From: Anisus vortex
Taxonomy: Eukaryota; Mollusca; Gastropoda; Planorbidae
DNA: 64,000 bases
Direction: 5' to 3'
NCBI GenBank assembly: GCA_949126835.1
Contig: OX421494.1
Coordinates: forward strand, 16,917,038 to 16,981,037
Below the pieces are notes generated by a model. That model ran no database searches, was not told the DNA's origin, and saw only the letters and a program-made list of their open reading frames with translations. A program made the translations under genes and the position numbers. Of the stretch, positions 32,957 to 45,077 are shown one piece after another. Position 1 is the stretch's first letter; the number at the start of each line of letters is the position of its first letter.

Positions 32957-33850
32957 TTATTTTCGGTATTAAGTTTTTGTTCTTTTTCATTGCTCTGGTT
33001 GCCCTGCACCTGGCATATGTATAAGAATTGTTGCTGTCAAACTTCTGGCACTACTGTACCCATGGGCCTCAAAGACTGGTGTAGTGTGTAAACCGCCGAT
33101 ACATTCCCATTAAGAATACAACATCGGGCGAACGCATGGGGGACAGCCCTCGCAGCGGGTCCGAGATCCATTGCACTGCCGTGAGGCCATGGGGTCTCAG
33201 TGGAGATGAAGCAATGTTCGCTGCAATCCCGTCTCGAGAACCACCCGGTGCCTGGATGTCTGTACCGATAGTATAGGATTTGTGTTACCGGGTGACATTG
33301 CAGGTATATGGGCGAGCCACCACGATAATGATCTTTAGGGGAACCGCAGTGAACGATCGCTGGCCTGCGGAAACCTTCCCTGTTACTCGGCACGCCACGC
33401 CTTCGGCGTGACGTGGGGTGGCTGGAGCCCGGACAGAGATTGCTTAATCCTAAGCGCTACGACCTGGACACAAGAGCCGAAAGGCTCGTCCGGGTTTTCT
33501 TAGAGACTTTTCAATTCGGTATTAAAAAGTAGCGAACAGTTGTGTTGACTTGACTTGTTATTAATAATATCAAATTACCAATAATATGCTATCTAAAAGA
33601 AAAAAACAAACAAATACCAAACAGTAAAAAGGAAAATAATAAAAAAAACTTAGAGATTAATATTTAAAAAGAATAAAAACTAAAGTAAAGAACGATTTTT
33701 TTCGGTATTTATTTTTTGTTTTTGCTTATTGTATCAATAAAACAGTATTGATAATGTTTCTTTCGGTATTTAGTTTTTGTTATTCCATATTGTGTCCGGT
33801 CGCCCTGACGCTGGCACATGCATACAATTTGTTGCTGTCAAGCTTCTGGT
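32957..33850. repeat. direct repeat pair flanking GC-rich copy C
   Basis: 32957-33045 and 33762-33850 share 'tttcggtatt.agtttttgtt' and 'gttgctgtcaa.cttctgg'. They bracket copy C and about 270 bp of AT-rich sequence. Confidence 0.65.
33056..33495 (+). repeat. GC-rich dispersed repeat, copy C
   Basis: Closely similar to 14156-14608. Near its 3' end it carries a strong inverted repeat 'aagagccgaaaggctcgt' and a 'cacgccttcggcgtg' hairpin. No coding similarity found. Confidence 0.75.
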
Positions 33851-33972
33851 ATTTAAAAGAAAAAGTAATCATTTATAACTTGTCCTTTATAATTCGTATC
33901 ATTTAATTTATAGAGTGTATATAGTAGCTTATTAAAGGATGTTCTCAATAGCGACGTGAATCCATTAATTAA

Positions 33973-34045
33973 CCCTTACAGTCCCGGGCGCGTATATAGC
34001 GGAACTGAAGGTAGCATAGATAGAAGTAGGTCGGTACGGGAAGGG
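33973..34045. mobile_element. 73-bp TTAA micro-element, copy 1
   Basis: Lies between TTAA (33969-33972) and TTAA (34046-34049). Ends 'cccttacagtcccg' and 'cggtacgggaaggg' are imperfect inverted repeats. Nearly identical to 42727-42804. Confidence 0.85.
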
Positions 34046-34244
34046 TTAAAACATTTGGTTACGTTTACTTAAAAGGATAATGCAAACATCTTTAATGAAA
34101 AAAAGAAATAGACATTACGTCATACGCTAGTATTTTTTGTAAAGTACACCATTCAAACTCTCTAAGCAAAATTGCGGTGCGTAACTTTTAAAAAAGGTCT
34201 AGCCACATAAAAAACAACAGCAGAATTGGGAAAACCCGATAACA

Positions 34245-34530
34245 CCATCGCGTTCAACATAGTATTTCTTGCGTTCAACATAGTAAATGAACGGAAATGG
34301 CCATTTTTATGTACGGTTATATTTATTTGAATAAATAGATATAACATTTTGGATTTTTAAAATCAACACATTCATGATTATACGTCATAAAATAAAATTC
34401 GCTTTTGGAGGACGTTTCCAATTTATACATTTAACTTATGTTCCGATTAATCAAACGGCTTAGGAGCCTATAGCGAACAAACATATATATAAATATATAT
34501 ATAAACAAATAAACAAACTCATGGTAATTA
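34245..34530 (+). repeat. dispersed repeat, copy 2
   Basis: Partner of 32565-32860. Here the word 'gcgttcaacatagta' is itself duplicated (34250 and 34270). Confidence 0.75.
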
Positions 34531-36050
34531 TATATGTTGATGATGTGATTTCGAAAGGGATTTCCGTTTTTTTCAATGATTATTTATAAGCATTGCACAT
34601 AATCTAACATATGTCATGACAGAAAAATTATGTGGATGCTAAAATGACAATTGCAACTCGACAAACATCATATTTCTGTCAAAATGCACTTCTCTATCTT
34701 TCGTCATCGGCTGTAATCCATGACATCAAAATGCATTACCAGGTGAAGTGGAAGGGTGGATTTAACCTATAGATGATATCTCTAGCCAAGGTTTGGATGT
34801 ATCACGGACTGGCCATAAAACTTCAAAGCTAAAACATTGCACTTTTAAAAGTTCTAAAGTTGAAAGGTTAAAAGAGAAGAGATTGGTGTCAATAATTGGA
34901 GGCATGATGGGACAGGAAAAAAAATAGAAACACATTAATTGCATGCTTTTGGGGAAAAAAATTATTGCAAATTTAAAAAAAAAATTGATTATAGATTCTT
35001 TTAGAAAGCTATGTTGGTGTGTTTTGGTATTTGGTAAAAGGCTACAGACGGCCAAGCTGACTGCTCTAAGTGCAACGTCAGTTAATGATGGCCTCACATG
35101 CTTTGAACTCATTAGGGTGTTTGTGAAATGTATCTCCAGTTGATATTTAGAACAACCCGGGGATCCTGGTGCGAGTGACCTATACCATATCTATTTATAG
35201 AAACTCGTTAGTGCTTTTGAAAATCTTGTAATTTTTTTTTCTTCTAGACCTTTTTTTACCTTATTATTATTAGTGATAGTGAAATTAATTCAAGGATTAT
35301 CAAGTTTCCATCATAGCGAAGCTAATGTTTAAGATATTATTGGCATATACAGAAATGGGTTCGAAAACTGATGCTGTCGTGATTAGGTTTTACAAGTGCA
35401 ACTACCACCTCCACCACCAGTCCCATCATCCACATTCTTATGAAAACAAAAATCAATGTTATAATACAGTGTTTCTTCATCTACCTCATACATTTTAATG
35501 GGTTTCTTCAAATATGATACAAGATAAGATTACTAATGGAAATTTGATTTGATTACATAAATTCCGTCTTTCAGCTTATTTTAAACCATATAAAAAAATT
35601 GTACTCATATAACAAATATATTTTTTACTTTCGATGATAAAATAAATTGTATTTATATTAGTGTCATTGTGTGTGTGTTTTTTTTTCTTAAAGAGCATTT
35701 CTTGATTAAATCAAAAGGTTAAAAAGAGCGGACATTTTTTATTTAATTCCCTTGCCAATAGTTAACATTGTTAACTTAAGCTAATTATCCACATATTTCA
35801 GTCCACTAAATCTCCGGAGTCATTTTATCATTACATGTCAAACAGTAAATCTATTTTGGCTAGTTTTGACTTTGACTGAATATATTTTGACTTAGATCGC
35901 ATGACACGCGCTAGAAAAAAATGTATTTCAATTATTTACCAAAACCAATGAAAATTTGAGAGACGATAGTCGAAATGCACCGTTTTACAGCCTTATCGGG
36001 TTCTTCGTCTCAAAGAGATCCAGTCGCATTTACCTTCTAGTAACCGTTAC
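34531..36050. other. spacer, nothing recognised
   Basis: AT-rich with poly-T tracts. No exon or element termini. Confidence 0.4.
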
Positions 36051-36053
36051 AAT

Positions 36054-36310
36054 GTATCCATTAGAGCTGGGTAAATTCAGGAACAGCCCTACAGGTCTTG
36101 GAACGTTTTTTTATAGCACTATACAAATAGACGACCGTTCTTATAAACACTGGTTAGTGTCAGTGACTTGGTCTTCGATGAAATTTTGCCGTCACCTACG
36201 CATTAAGAAAGTTCAACTAGGTTAAAAACAAAGGTGGTTAGAAAGTTAAGCTGACCCCACAATCCCACTTGTATGCCTTGGTCACTGAAACTGGTAAACC
36301 TTGTTCCAAA
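36054..36310. mobile_element. decayed SINE pieces in opposite orientation
   Basis: 36054-36105 is SINE body on the minus strand ('ttagagctgggtaaattcag'). 36245-36305 is SINE tail on the plus strand ('tatgccttggtcactgaaac'). Divergence is high. Confidence 0.45.
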
Positions 36311-36860
36311 CGTCAAGTAAACAAAAGAAAGGGGTTAAGAATACTTAACTGCAGTTTTGTGTGTTTCTATCTCAGCGCCATAATGGAAACGTTTTGTTTC
36401 ATGTGTGATTGTTGTTCATTTATATATGCTCTAGAAATAAATACATAAATGGTTGATGAGTTTTTGATAATTTTGATGTTGCGCATCTTTTTAAATTATT
36501 ATAGCATATTTGTAACCGAGCTATATTTGCATGGAGTGCTCAATCATTTAAAATATGCCAGAAAAATGTCGGGGAAAACGCAAACGTTTATAAATAGGTA
36601 AGTGCTTTCATAGTTTAATGGCCGACTGTTGATCTTTCTCGATTGAATGCCCATCGCGCTTGAGATTTCAGAAGCAGAGTGTGAATGCTAGACGAGCCTG
36701 ACCTGTGTTTGTGTGTGCGCGTGCGTGGGTGCGTGTGTGTATATGTGTGTGTGTGTGCTCATCAAATGCAGTTACCTCTGGGAGTATAATATCTACTTTA
36801 TGCTGTTGAGATTTACAGGACAGGTAGTAGGTGTAGAAGCACAAACGCAAGGCAGATTAA
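36311..36860. other. spacer, nothing recognised
   Basis: A GTGTGC-rich tract lies at about 36708-36760. No gene. Confidence 0.4.
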
Positions 36861-36865
36861 ATATA

Positions 36866-37271
36866 TAGATCAGATAGATTAGACAGAATAGATAGAATAG
36901 ATAGAATAGATAGAATATATAGAATAGATAGAATAGATAGAATAGATAGAATAGATAGAATAGATAGAATAGATAGAATAGATAGAATAGATAGAATAGA
37001 TAGAATAGATAGAATAGATAGAATAGATAGAATAGATAGAATAGAGATCGATAAGATCGATACGATCGATAAGATGGAAAAGATAGATTAGATAGATTAG
37101 ATAGATTAGATAGATTAGATAGATTAGATAGATTAGATAGATTAGATAGATTAGATAGATTAGATAGATTAGATAGATTAGGTAGATTAGACAGATAAGA
37201 TAGATTAGATAGATTAAATAGATTAGATAGATTATATAGATTAGATAGATAGCATAGATAAGATAGATAGA
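36866..37271. repeat. 9-bp satellites: AGAATAGAT then AGATTAGAT
   Basis: About 20 copies of AGAATAGAT, a short irregular GATCGATA patch (37044-37080), then about 13 copies of AGATTAGAT. Since 9 is a multiple of 3, the minus strand shows three-residue periodic peptides, which are not genes. Confidence 0.93.
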
Positions 37272-37328
37272 TGGGGGTTGGATAGATAGATAACGAGAGA
37301 AAGATAGATTGATACATATAACATTATG

Positions 37329-37676
<348 letters not shown>

Positions 37677-37678
<2 letters not shown>

Positions 37679-38063
37679 CCTTCTACATATACCTGGTCAG
37701 CTACTTTGTCCAGATATTCTATTCTATAAGTAAACAAAATTGTTAACCACCTATCTGTACGTGTACTCAGTTGGCAGCAGGACATGAACAAAACTTTACC
37801 CCTTCCAGTTAACTCACCGAATAAGTACGTCATCTAACTCCTTCACATACGTATTACTGTGCCTTTCACTTCACAACACACAATGCCCTTGCATTCTACG
37901 ACATTCAACCGTATTCTATTTCCCAGTTCCCTCCCCTCTCAATCTCTACAACAATACACTTAAAGCTCTTTCTGTTTCCGTTCAGTCGGACACATGTCAG
38001 CCATTTTATTTTTTGTTTTGTCTTTTTAAGTTTTGTTTTTGTTGTGAAGAGATTGAGAAGACT
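37677..38063. other. spacer, nothing recognised
   Basis: No gene-like signal. Confidence 0.4.
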
Positions 38064-38253
38064 GCAGAGGCGCAGCTAACATATATGTTTTTGCGTCCCT
38101 GTGGTGAGGGCGAACTATAAAAATTGTGGGCACCGCCCAACCCTCTCCTTTAAACAACATTTTTTTCTAAATGTAATTTTTCAAGATTCGCCTGATACCC
38201 GGGGGATATATGTATCAGACCGCCCCCTCACCCCTATGTTATCTACACCTCTG
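38064..38253. mobile_element. 190-bp MITE
   Basis: Left CAGAGGCGCAGCTAACATA and right TATGTTATCTACACCTCTG are inverted over about 19 bp with three mismatches. I cannot see a matching target duplication. Confidence 0.7.
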
Positions 38254-38449
38254 CACAATTAGGGCATGTCTCCGGAAACTCGTGTTTTATTGCTCGTAGA
38301 TCTACGTGTTATTCCGGCGCGTCTTCGTGTCAAAACGTTAAAAAACAGATGGAGAACAAAAAAAAAAGAAATGAAATTTGAAATTCTCTTTCTTCTTCGT
38401 TCTCAATATTTAATACTGGGGGTTCAAACAACAAGATATCGTGGATTGC

Positions 38450-38719
38450 ATGGTGGTTTTCAGGTCTGGCATGGTGGTTTTCAGGTCTGGCTTGGTGGTT
38501 TCCAGGTCTGGCTTGGTGGTTTTCAGGTCTGGCTTGGTGGTTTTCAGGTCTGGCATGGTGGTTTTCAGGTCTGGCATGGTGGTTTTCAGGTCTGGCATGG
38601 TGGTTTTCAGGTCTGGCATGGTGGTTTCCAGGTCTGGCATGGTGGTTTCCAGGTCTGGCTTGGTGGTTTCCAGGTCTGGCATGGTGGTTTTCAGGTCTGG
38701 CATGGTGGTTTCCAGGTCT
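38450..38719. repeat. 21-bp minisatellite
   Basis: About 13 copies of ATGGTGGTTTTCAGGTCTGG plus C, varying at three positions (AT/CT before GG, TTTT/TTTC). As 21 is divisible by 3 all six frames are long and periodic (HGGFQVW on plus, ARPENHH on minus). The flanking frames have no family resemblance, so I do not call a protein, but a repetitive protein cannot be fully excluded. Confidence 0.93.
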
Positions 38720-39260
38720 TCCATACAGTTTGGTGTTTGTGGCGGTCATCTGTGTCCAAAACCTGTAGCGAGCTGTTTCATAAAGAAGGCATGCTTGGAG
38801 CACATGTCCCCTGTCCTCAGGAGACATCTCATGGGCAATCTTCAATTGTCCCAAAACCTAGCATTCGGAATATGTTGTCTTAGTCGATTATGCCTGGTCC
38901 TGAGTCTGAAGATAATTTGTTGAGCTTGTCTGGAAAGGTTATAGTAGGAGTAATTTTTGTCGTGTTCTGTGTGGCTATTTGTCCATTTTCTCATTGAAAT
39001 TCGAAATGAAATTCATCAAAATAAAAATGTCATCAATGAGAGACATTCTACACGAATTACTTGTATGTTAAATGCTGGGGTAACTTAGCAAGAAAATATG
39101 ACGTGGGGGTTAGAATTGACTACTTTATGGCATACATTAAGATAGGTGGGCTTTTTAAAGAAGTACTTTGAAACATTCCAAGCGGAGTTTTATAAACAAA
39201 AGAAAGATTCAAGGACTCTTGTTTTCATACAACATCAAGCCTGAATGCATTTTTCAAACT
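38720..39260. other. spacer, nothing recognised
   Basis: No motif or repeat end seen. Confidence 0.4.
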
Positions 39261-39264
39261 TCAC

Positions 39265-41330
39265 CGGTCTTAGATGTGGATCTTTTTTTAAGTGGAGGGA
39301 TAAGGAACATTATGCAGCAAGTTGAATTTTATTAAACACACAAAAAATGGGCATCAAAATCCTAGATTTGTATTAAGAAATAATAATTAAAAGTAATATT
39401 AGTTATATTTAAAAAAAAGTAACTATTTTTAGAATCACTATCTTAATGGAATCAACGTTGGAAACTTTATTTTAATAAAAGGGAGATAACTAAAACGTTA
39501 CCGTTGCGCTTAAATTTCTAATATGTTTCATATTTTTCATATTTTTCTTTTATAAAAGAATAAATGACTTACAATTTATAACTTTAAAATTATCAAACTG
39601 TAAAAGATAGTTAAAAAACATATAAAATTATATGATTAAAAAACTTATATTTACATTTTTAAACATTACATTAACTACTCAGTGTGTATGATAACAATGT
39701 ATCTATCTATTTCGCTTAATGTCTAAATAGTCTAACCCATAGGTTCTAAACCTTTTTCGGCTCACCGCCCCTTTCTATATTTTTTTCCGCTCACCGGCTC
39801 CCTCCATTTTCTTTTAGCGGCCACTCCCTCCCCCCCCCCCTTTTTCCGCCCGTCTGGACTATAGTTTCCGCAATTTGTTTAGGCGGACTAGACTTTTTGT
39901 GCGCTTAATTATCTTTAAGAAAACTGAAAATGAAACATATTGTAAGAATTAATAGATTAAAAAATTGCCTAAACAAAAGGTTTTAAGTTTAAATAAATCA
40001 ATATTAATGTGAATCGTTTGCCTGGTGTGTTTCTGGCACTGATTGCCAGCAATTTGTCTATTTTTGTTTCAATATTGGTTGCAAAAGCCTTAGGTCTAAT
40101 AATCAGTGATTATATTTGTTATATTACAAAACTGAACTTGTTCGGCATCACTATTGAATCAAATGTGGAAACATTTTTTTAATTAAAGGGAGATAATTAG
40201 CCCGTTTTATTTGAGCAAATATTTTTATTTTTTTTCTTTTATAAAAAATAAATGGCTTACAATTTATAACTTTGAAATGATCAAACTGTAAAAAATATTT
40301 GAAAATTATATAAATATTAATTGACTAAAGAATTTTTAATGTACACTTTCAAGCATTACAATAACTACCCAGTATGTATGAATACAAATTATCTAAACCG
40401 CATAATTTTAGTGGTTACATTAGCCACAGAGTTTCAAAATCATTAAGGACATCTCGGTCAAACATATCATAATATCATCAATATTAGATGTTAGAGCGAT
40501 AGTGATCGGTCAGCAGGGTTGACAGTCCGGTGAACCAACCACATGACCAACCGGCCGCACACCATATTTGCCAAATACTGACCCCCACTTCATCGACAAG
40601 TCATTGCGATTCCTATTTCGTATTAATATAATAATATGTAGGCATACTGTTGGGGGATATCGATGGGGATATCAGATATTTAGCAGCACTTGCGTATACA
40701 TCACATTTCATCCGAAAACGAATCGATTCAAATAGCTGAGGTGTTCAAATTATATCAGGTACGTTTGTACCGCCCACTTGCCCTTCACCGCCCCCCAATC
40801 GCCCCCAGGAATGTCATCGCCCCCCCCCCCAAAGCCTCTCACCGCCCCCCGGGGGGCGATATCGCCCCCGTTGAGAACCTATGGTTAGACTCTAACCCAA
40901 TAATAATTAACCTTCAAAGAGAATAACTCAGTAAAGCTGAGATGAAAAACATATAATAAATAATGTGTAGCAGTAGGTGCTAGATCTATGTCTCGACAAC
41001 CAATTAATAGATTTTCGACAAAGTAAAGTAAAATTAGTACTAACCATAAATGTGAAAGTTTATTTAAAAAGTTGTGTATTTGGTGTAAATGCCAAATACA
41101 AATAGAAGGGATGATAACAACAAAGACGTTATTTTTTTTTTAAATTATCGATTTTCTCTATAAATCTCGTTTGGTTTTGGCTTCTGTCTTGCTACGGCGC
41201 TAAATAAATTGTCTTATAAAAATTAAAAAATACATATATTAGAGCAGGTTGACTTTCATGATGTTGGCACACTGAATGATTTTAAAAATTCTCGTTTGGC
41301 ACACAATTAGCAAAAGGTTGCCGACCCCTG
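39265..41330 (+). mobile_element. hAT family-1 remnant hosting a second hAT
   Basis: 39265-39730 matches the interior of the 8589-12544 element ('aagtggaggga', 'aaaaaatgggcat'). 41060-41330 is its right end, finishing 'gttgccgacccctg'. The middle (39739-40890) is a different hAT insertion. The left terminus is missing. Confidence 0.65.
39739..40890. mobile_element. 1.15-kb hAT-type element, family 2, nested
   Basis: Starts 'ataggttctaaaccttttt' and ends 'ccgttgagaacctatg' plus eight more bases. The 8-bp direct repeat TCTAACCC is perfect on both sides (39731-39738 and 40891-40898). Same family as 25728-26855 by shared interior and by C-rich 'ctcaccgccccc' subterminal arrays. Confidence 0.8.
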
Positions 41331-41900
41331 GTTTAGACAATGTTCAGTTTACTATTGTTTATATGTTGCTGAGTTGAAGATTTGATTATTATATATTTGA
41401 ATTTATACTTGTTTCATTCTTAATTCATGTTTGGCCTGCCCTGAGATTTGGTCGATTGAATGCAAATAGAAAAGTAACGACCACACATATGAAAAAAAAA
41501 ATAACACATACACTGTGTCTTATCGCCACTTATCTATGTATTAATATCTTCTCTACTTTTTCAACACTTTATCAATTTGTTTTTGTTTTAACTACAATCT
41601 TTCAGTCTTCTAAAAACTTCAGATGCATTTTTCTCAAAACTATAGTCTGATGACATTTGTACAAGATAATACAGAAGGGGACGAAGTGTTGGTTAAATCT
41701 CTCTATTTCCTGTAGCTCCATCCCAATTTCATTAACGACGACTGTCTAATACTCTGTTAGTACTTTCAAATATTTTAAACGACCACTTTGAAAGTTAAAA
41801 CTCGTTTAGAGCAAGATCAGGTTCATTTTAGTAAAGACACGCACAGAGGTATATGTATAACCTATATCTGTGTGAGATTTGGAAGTGTATAGTGTCGAGT
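41331..41900. other. spacer, nothing recognised
   Basis: No exon or repeat recognised. Confidence 0.4.
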
Positions 41901-41904
41901 GTTT

Positions 41905-42040
41905 AGATTAACATTCTTTGGGTTTTCGGGTTCGAATCCGATAAAGCAGAAGAATAGTTTTTTCCCACCACCATCCCAGGGTGTAATTAAGTGTTAAGAA
42001 TTTCACGAATCATTTTAGGGTAAAGTGAATTTATGTGCCT
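41905..42040 (+). mobile_element. decayed SINE head
   Basis: A clear B box 'gggttcgaatccg' at about 41930 and a weak body ('tagggtaaagtgaatttatg'). Tail absent. Confidence 0.45.
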
Positions 42041-42159
42041 GGGCTTCGAGCAAACTGTCCCCTTGTCTCTCAACGGAAGATAAAACTAAAAAACTACGAA
42101 ACATGCTTTATTAGCTACTTATACCTCAAAAGTTGTTCACAATTGAAAAGTCCCGTAGT

Positions 42160-42210
42160 AAGTAAAGTATCCCGTCGAACCGAATTGATCATAGGGCCAG
42201 CGAAGCAGCG
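42160..42210 (-). mobile_element. SINE tail fragment
   Basis: 'agtaaagtatcccgtcgaac' and 'gatcatagggccagcgaagc' match the reverse complement of the SINE tail. It ends exactly where the next TIR element starts. Confidence 0.75.
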
Positions 42211-42725
42211 TAGGGGACGACCGAAATTCGGTTTCGTTTTCAGTTTCGGCGCCAAAAGTAGGCAAATGACCACTTTTTGTGTAGCTTCGGTTTCGGCCGA
42301 AACCGAAAAGTTAACTTTCGGTTTGCTTTCGGTTTCGATCGAAACTGGTATTAACGTTCGTCATCAGCCGAATATCTATTTTAACGTTCAAAATGCAGAC
42401 TGCAACGTTAATGCTGCAGCTATTACTCTACTCTTTGATAAAATAATATATTATACATGTGTATACATCTGTATATTACATTTTCTATGGTTTACTTAAA
42501 TAGAGGACCCATATTTTTAATTTTAAACTAGTTAATATTGCACAAAATGGTGCAATCTTTTTACATTTTTTGTTTAGCAATATCGGTTTATCTTTTATTT
42601 TCGGGCGAAGATGCAGTTAAACTTTCTGTTTTGACTTCGGTTTCGTCCGCAAGTCTATTTATAGCTTTCGGGGTATGGTCTCGTTTTCGGCCGAAACCCA
42701 AAATTTGCTTTCGGTCAGCCTCTTA
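42211..42725. mobile_element. TIR element with TTTCGG-rich interior, copy 1
   Basis: Left TAGGGGACGACCGAAAT, right TTTCGGTCAGCCTCTTA. Both halves are dense in TTTCGG/CCGAAA words. Interior shared with 43855-44351 ('ggcaaatgacc', 'tcggtttgctt', 'catca.ccgaatatctattt'). No open frame of note. Confidence 0.8.
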
Positions 42726-42726
42726 A

Positions 42727-42804
42727 CCCTTACAGTCCCGGGCGCGTATAGTATATAGTGGAACTGAAGGCAGCATAGATAGAAGTAGGTCGGTACGGGA
42801 AGGG
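42727..42804. mobile_element. 78-bp TTAA micro-element, copy 2
   Basis: Flanked by TTAA on both sides and abutting the previous element's right end. Nearly identical to 33973-34045 apart from a 5-bp insertion ('gtatagtatatag' against 'gtatatag'). Confidence 0.85.
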
Positions 42805-43053
42805 TTAAGTTAGCACTAAACAATTATGTGATAGATGGTCATGTTTTGTATGTAGTCATTTTCTTATTCTTTAGTGAAACCTAATCAGAATATAATAGAA
42901 AAATTTGTTATGTAGTTATTTTGAAATACTGTCAAGTAATTCCTATATATCTGATTACCTATTAACGAACCAATAAAAGGTTTGATAATAGTATTATCAC
43001 ATTAATTGAATCCCTGCCTCAGAAATGAGTGTGATAAGGGCATAATTATTAGC

Positions 43054-43057
<4 letters not shown>

Positions 43058-43092
<35 letters not shown>
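43058..43092. repeat. poly(A) tract
   Basis: About 32 uninterrupted A. No retroelement body recognised upstream. Confidence 0.9.
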
Positions 43093-43095
<3 letters not shown>

Positions 43096-43661
43096 TTGAG
43101 ATACATTACCCGTTTTAGAAAACTAAATGAATAAATGAAACAATTATTAGAATTGTTAAATTTAGATTTTGCCCCTTTATTATAAAAATAGACAAATTGT
43201 AAAATGAAATTATAAACATATATTGAAACATATATCTTGATATTTTTTAAAAAAAAGAGAAGTTCTTGTTAATATTTTAGCATAGAATATATAATTTGAA
43301 GATAATTATTACGAAGTTTGTTCTATTCCGTGGTTCGGATTTATTTATATCTTTTTGCCGGTTTTTCTTTTCATATTATTTCAGTATTTTTTTTTTTTTC
43401 ATCGTTAGTTTTTATCTTGTGGGTGTTAATGAAGTGTAGAGAAGGAGAACAGGCAGGAGAAAGTAAAAGTAAGAGAGAGAGAGAGAAAAAAAAAACTTAG
43501 CGAGAAACAAGAGAGAAAGCATGATGGAGAGAAAGAAAGATATGTGAAAGAGGGGAAGTGAGAGAGAGAGAGAGCGAAAGAGAGAAAGAAAATGGAGAAA
43601 AAAGGTTATGAAAAAAGAAAAAATACAGACGTTGAAAAACATTAGAGTTAGCGTAACAAAT

Positions 43662-43701
<40 letters not shown>

Positions 43702-43854
43702 TGATTGAAGTGATTGAGTGTAAAAGAGCTAGTGGAGGTGGATTATATTTATTTTTTACTTAACAGTATGTTTCTTACAGTCTGTTCTTTTTCTATAGAT
43801 TAATACATCTAATTTGGCGGTAAATAATAACTTTATTTTTTTACATTCTAGCTT
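43093..43854. other. spacer with GA-rich tract
   Basis: 43435-43700 is purine-rich (GAGAGA with AAAG). The open frames are low complexity. Confidence 0.5.
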
Positions 43855-44351
43855 TTAGAGGCCGACCGAAATCGGTTTCAGTTTCGACACCGAAAGTAGG
43901 CAAATGACCTTTTTCGGCGTGGTTTCGTTTTTCAGCCGAATACATATAGTCAGCTTTCGGTTTGCTTCCGGTTTCGGCCAAAAATGATCGTGATTTTCGG
44001 TCATCAACCGAATATCTATTTTAACTTTCAAAATTCAAACTTCAGCGCTAGAGCTGCATCTATTACTCTGCTTATTGATACATTTCATTTAGTTAAACTT
44101 TTGCGAATTAATCTGTGTGAAGTAGAAAATTGAAGTTAATAATAAACGGATTATTTGATTACCCCAAAGACTGCTGAAAAATAATGAGCGGGATTTCTGT
44201 GCAGTGTTTTTAAATCTTGTGTTTGGCTATTTCGGTTAATCTTTCAGTTTCGCTTCCGACCGAAGGTGTAGTGAAACTTTCGGTTTTGGCCAAAAGTAAA
44301 TTTCTAACTTTCGATATGATTTCGTTTTCGGCCGCTTCGGTCGGCCTCTTA
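43855..44351. mobile_element. TIR element with TTTCGG-rich interior, copy 2
   Basis: Left TTAGAGGCCGACCGAAATCGG trimmed to its core AGAGGCCGACCGAA, right TTCGGTCGGCCTCT, inverted perfectly over 14 bp. About 500 bp, no transposase. Flanked by TTA/TAA, so the target may be a short TA-rich site. Confidence 0.82.
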
Positions 44352-45077
44352 AATTTTAACGCTCTGTGTTTTTAGTTCGTTTTCTTTCTTTTGGGCTCCA
44401 GAGATGAACTGTGTAAATAAAACTGTCCACGGCTAGACTAAATGGTCTGATGCACCCTTAGACAGTGCCACAAGTTTAAACAACCCATTCCTTGTCCAAT
44501 ACTTGCCAATTGGAAAAAAAAATAGAAAACTGTTATTTACATTATAAAAGGACTTTCTGAATATTGTTTACATTTTATTGGGTCTGTGTTACTTAGTTGG
44601 AATTTAATGCACTAAGATCTGATTAGTAATTCATCATTTTATTTCATATTTCAAAGTGATTTTGGGTTTTGAGATTATACTAATAGTCTTATTGTTATTA
44701 GATTTAAATAGACTTACAATGAAAAAGTAATGTCATAACGAGAGGGGAGGGGGATACAAAAAAAGGTTTAAGCTATAATATGTAGGCTATGTTAGAAGAA
44801 ATCTGGAAAAAAAAACATGAAACTGACATTGATGACCAAAATAATGGTTGACATGCCCTGCATCTCGAGTACCCTGCAAACATGCCAGCGAGAGCTGGTC
44901 AGATTACATGCGCTAAGAGGAGCACCAGCGAAACACCATCCATATGCCTTATACTGAGCGTCTATTTGGAGGGCTCGCATATTGAACAAGAAGGTCTTGG
45001 ACGAGACGAGTGTAACAGGTAAGTGTTCCATCCTGTCACACTTCGTCGGGAGGAAACAATTGTTGCAAAAATGGGTT
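44352..45077. other. spacer, nothing recognised
   Basis: The region 44840-45060 has a more balanced base composition and a minus-strand open frame of about 118 codons that runs into the SINE at 45078. I recognise no domain in it. Confidence 0.4.

Noticed and set aside
33455..33495. Hammerhead or bacterial-type terminator at the GC-rich repeat end
   Set aside because: A hairpin is present, but the CUGAUGA core of hammerheads is missing and a bacterial terminator makes no sense in this genome.
38266..38883. 205-codon frame through the 21-bp array as a protein gene
   Set aside because: The length comes from the repeat; flanking residues show no family, splice sites or start context that I trust. 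Kept only as a finding.
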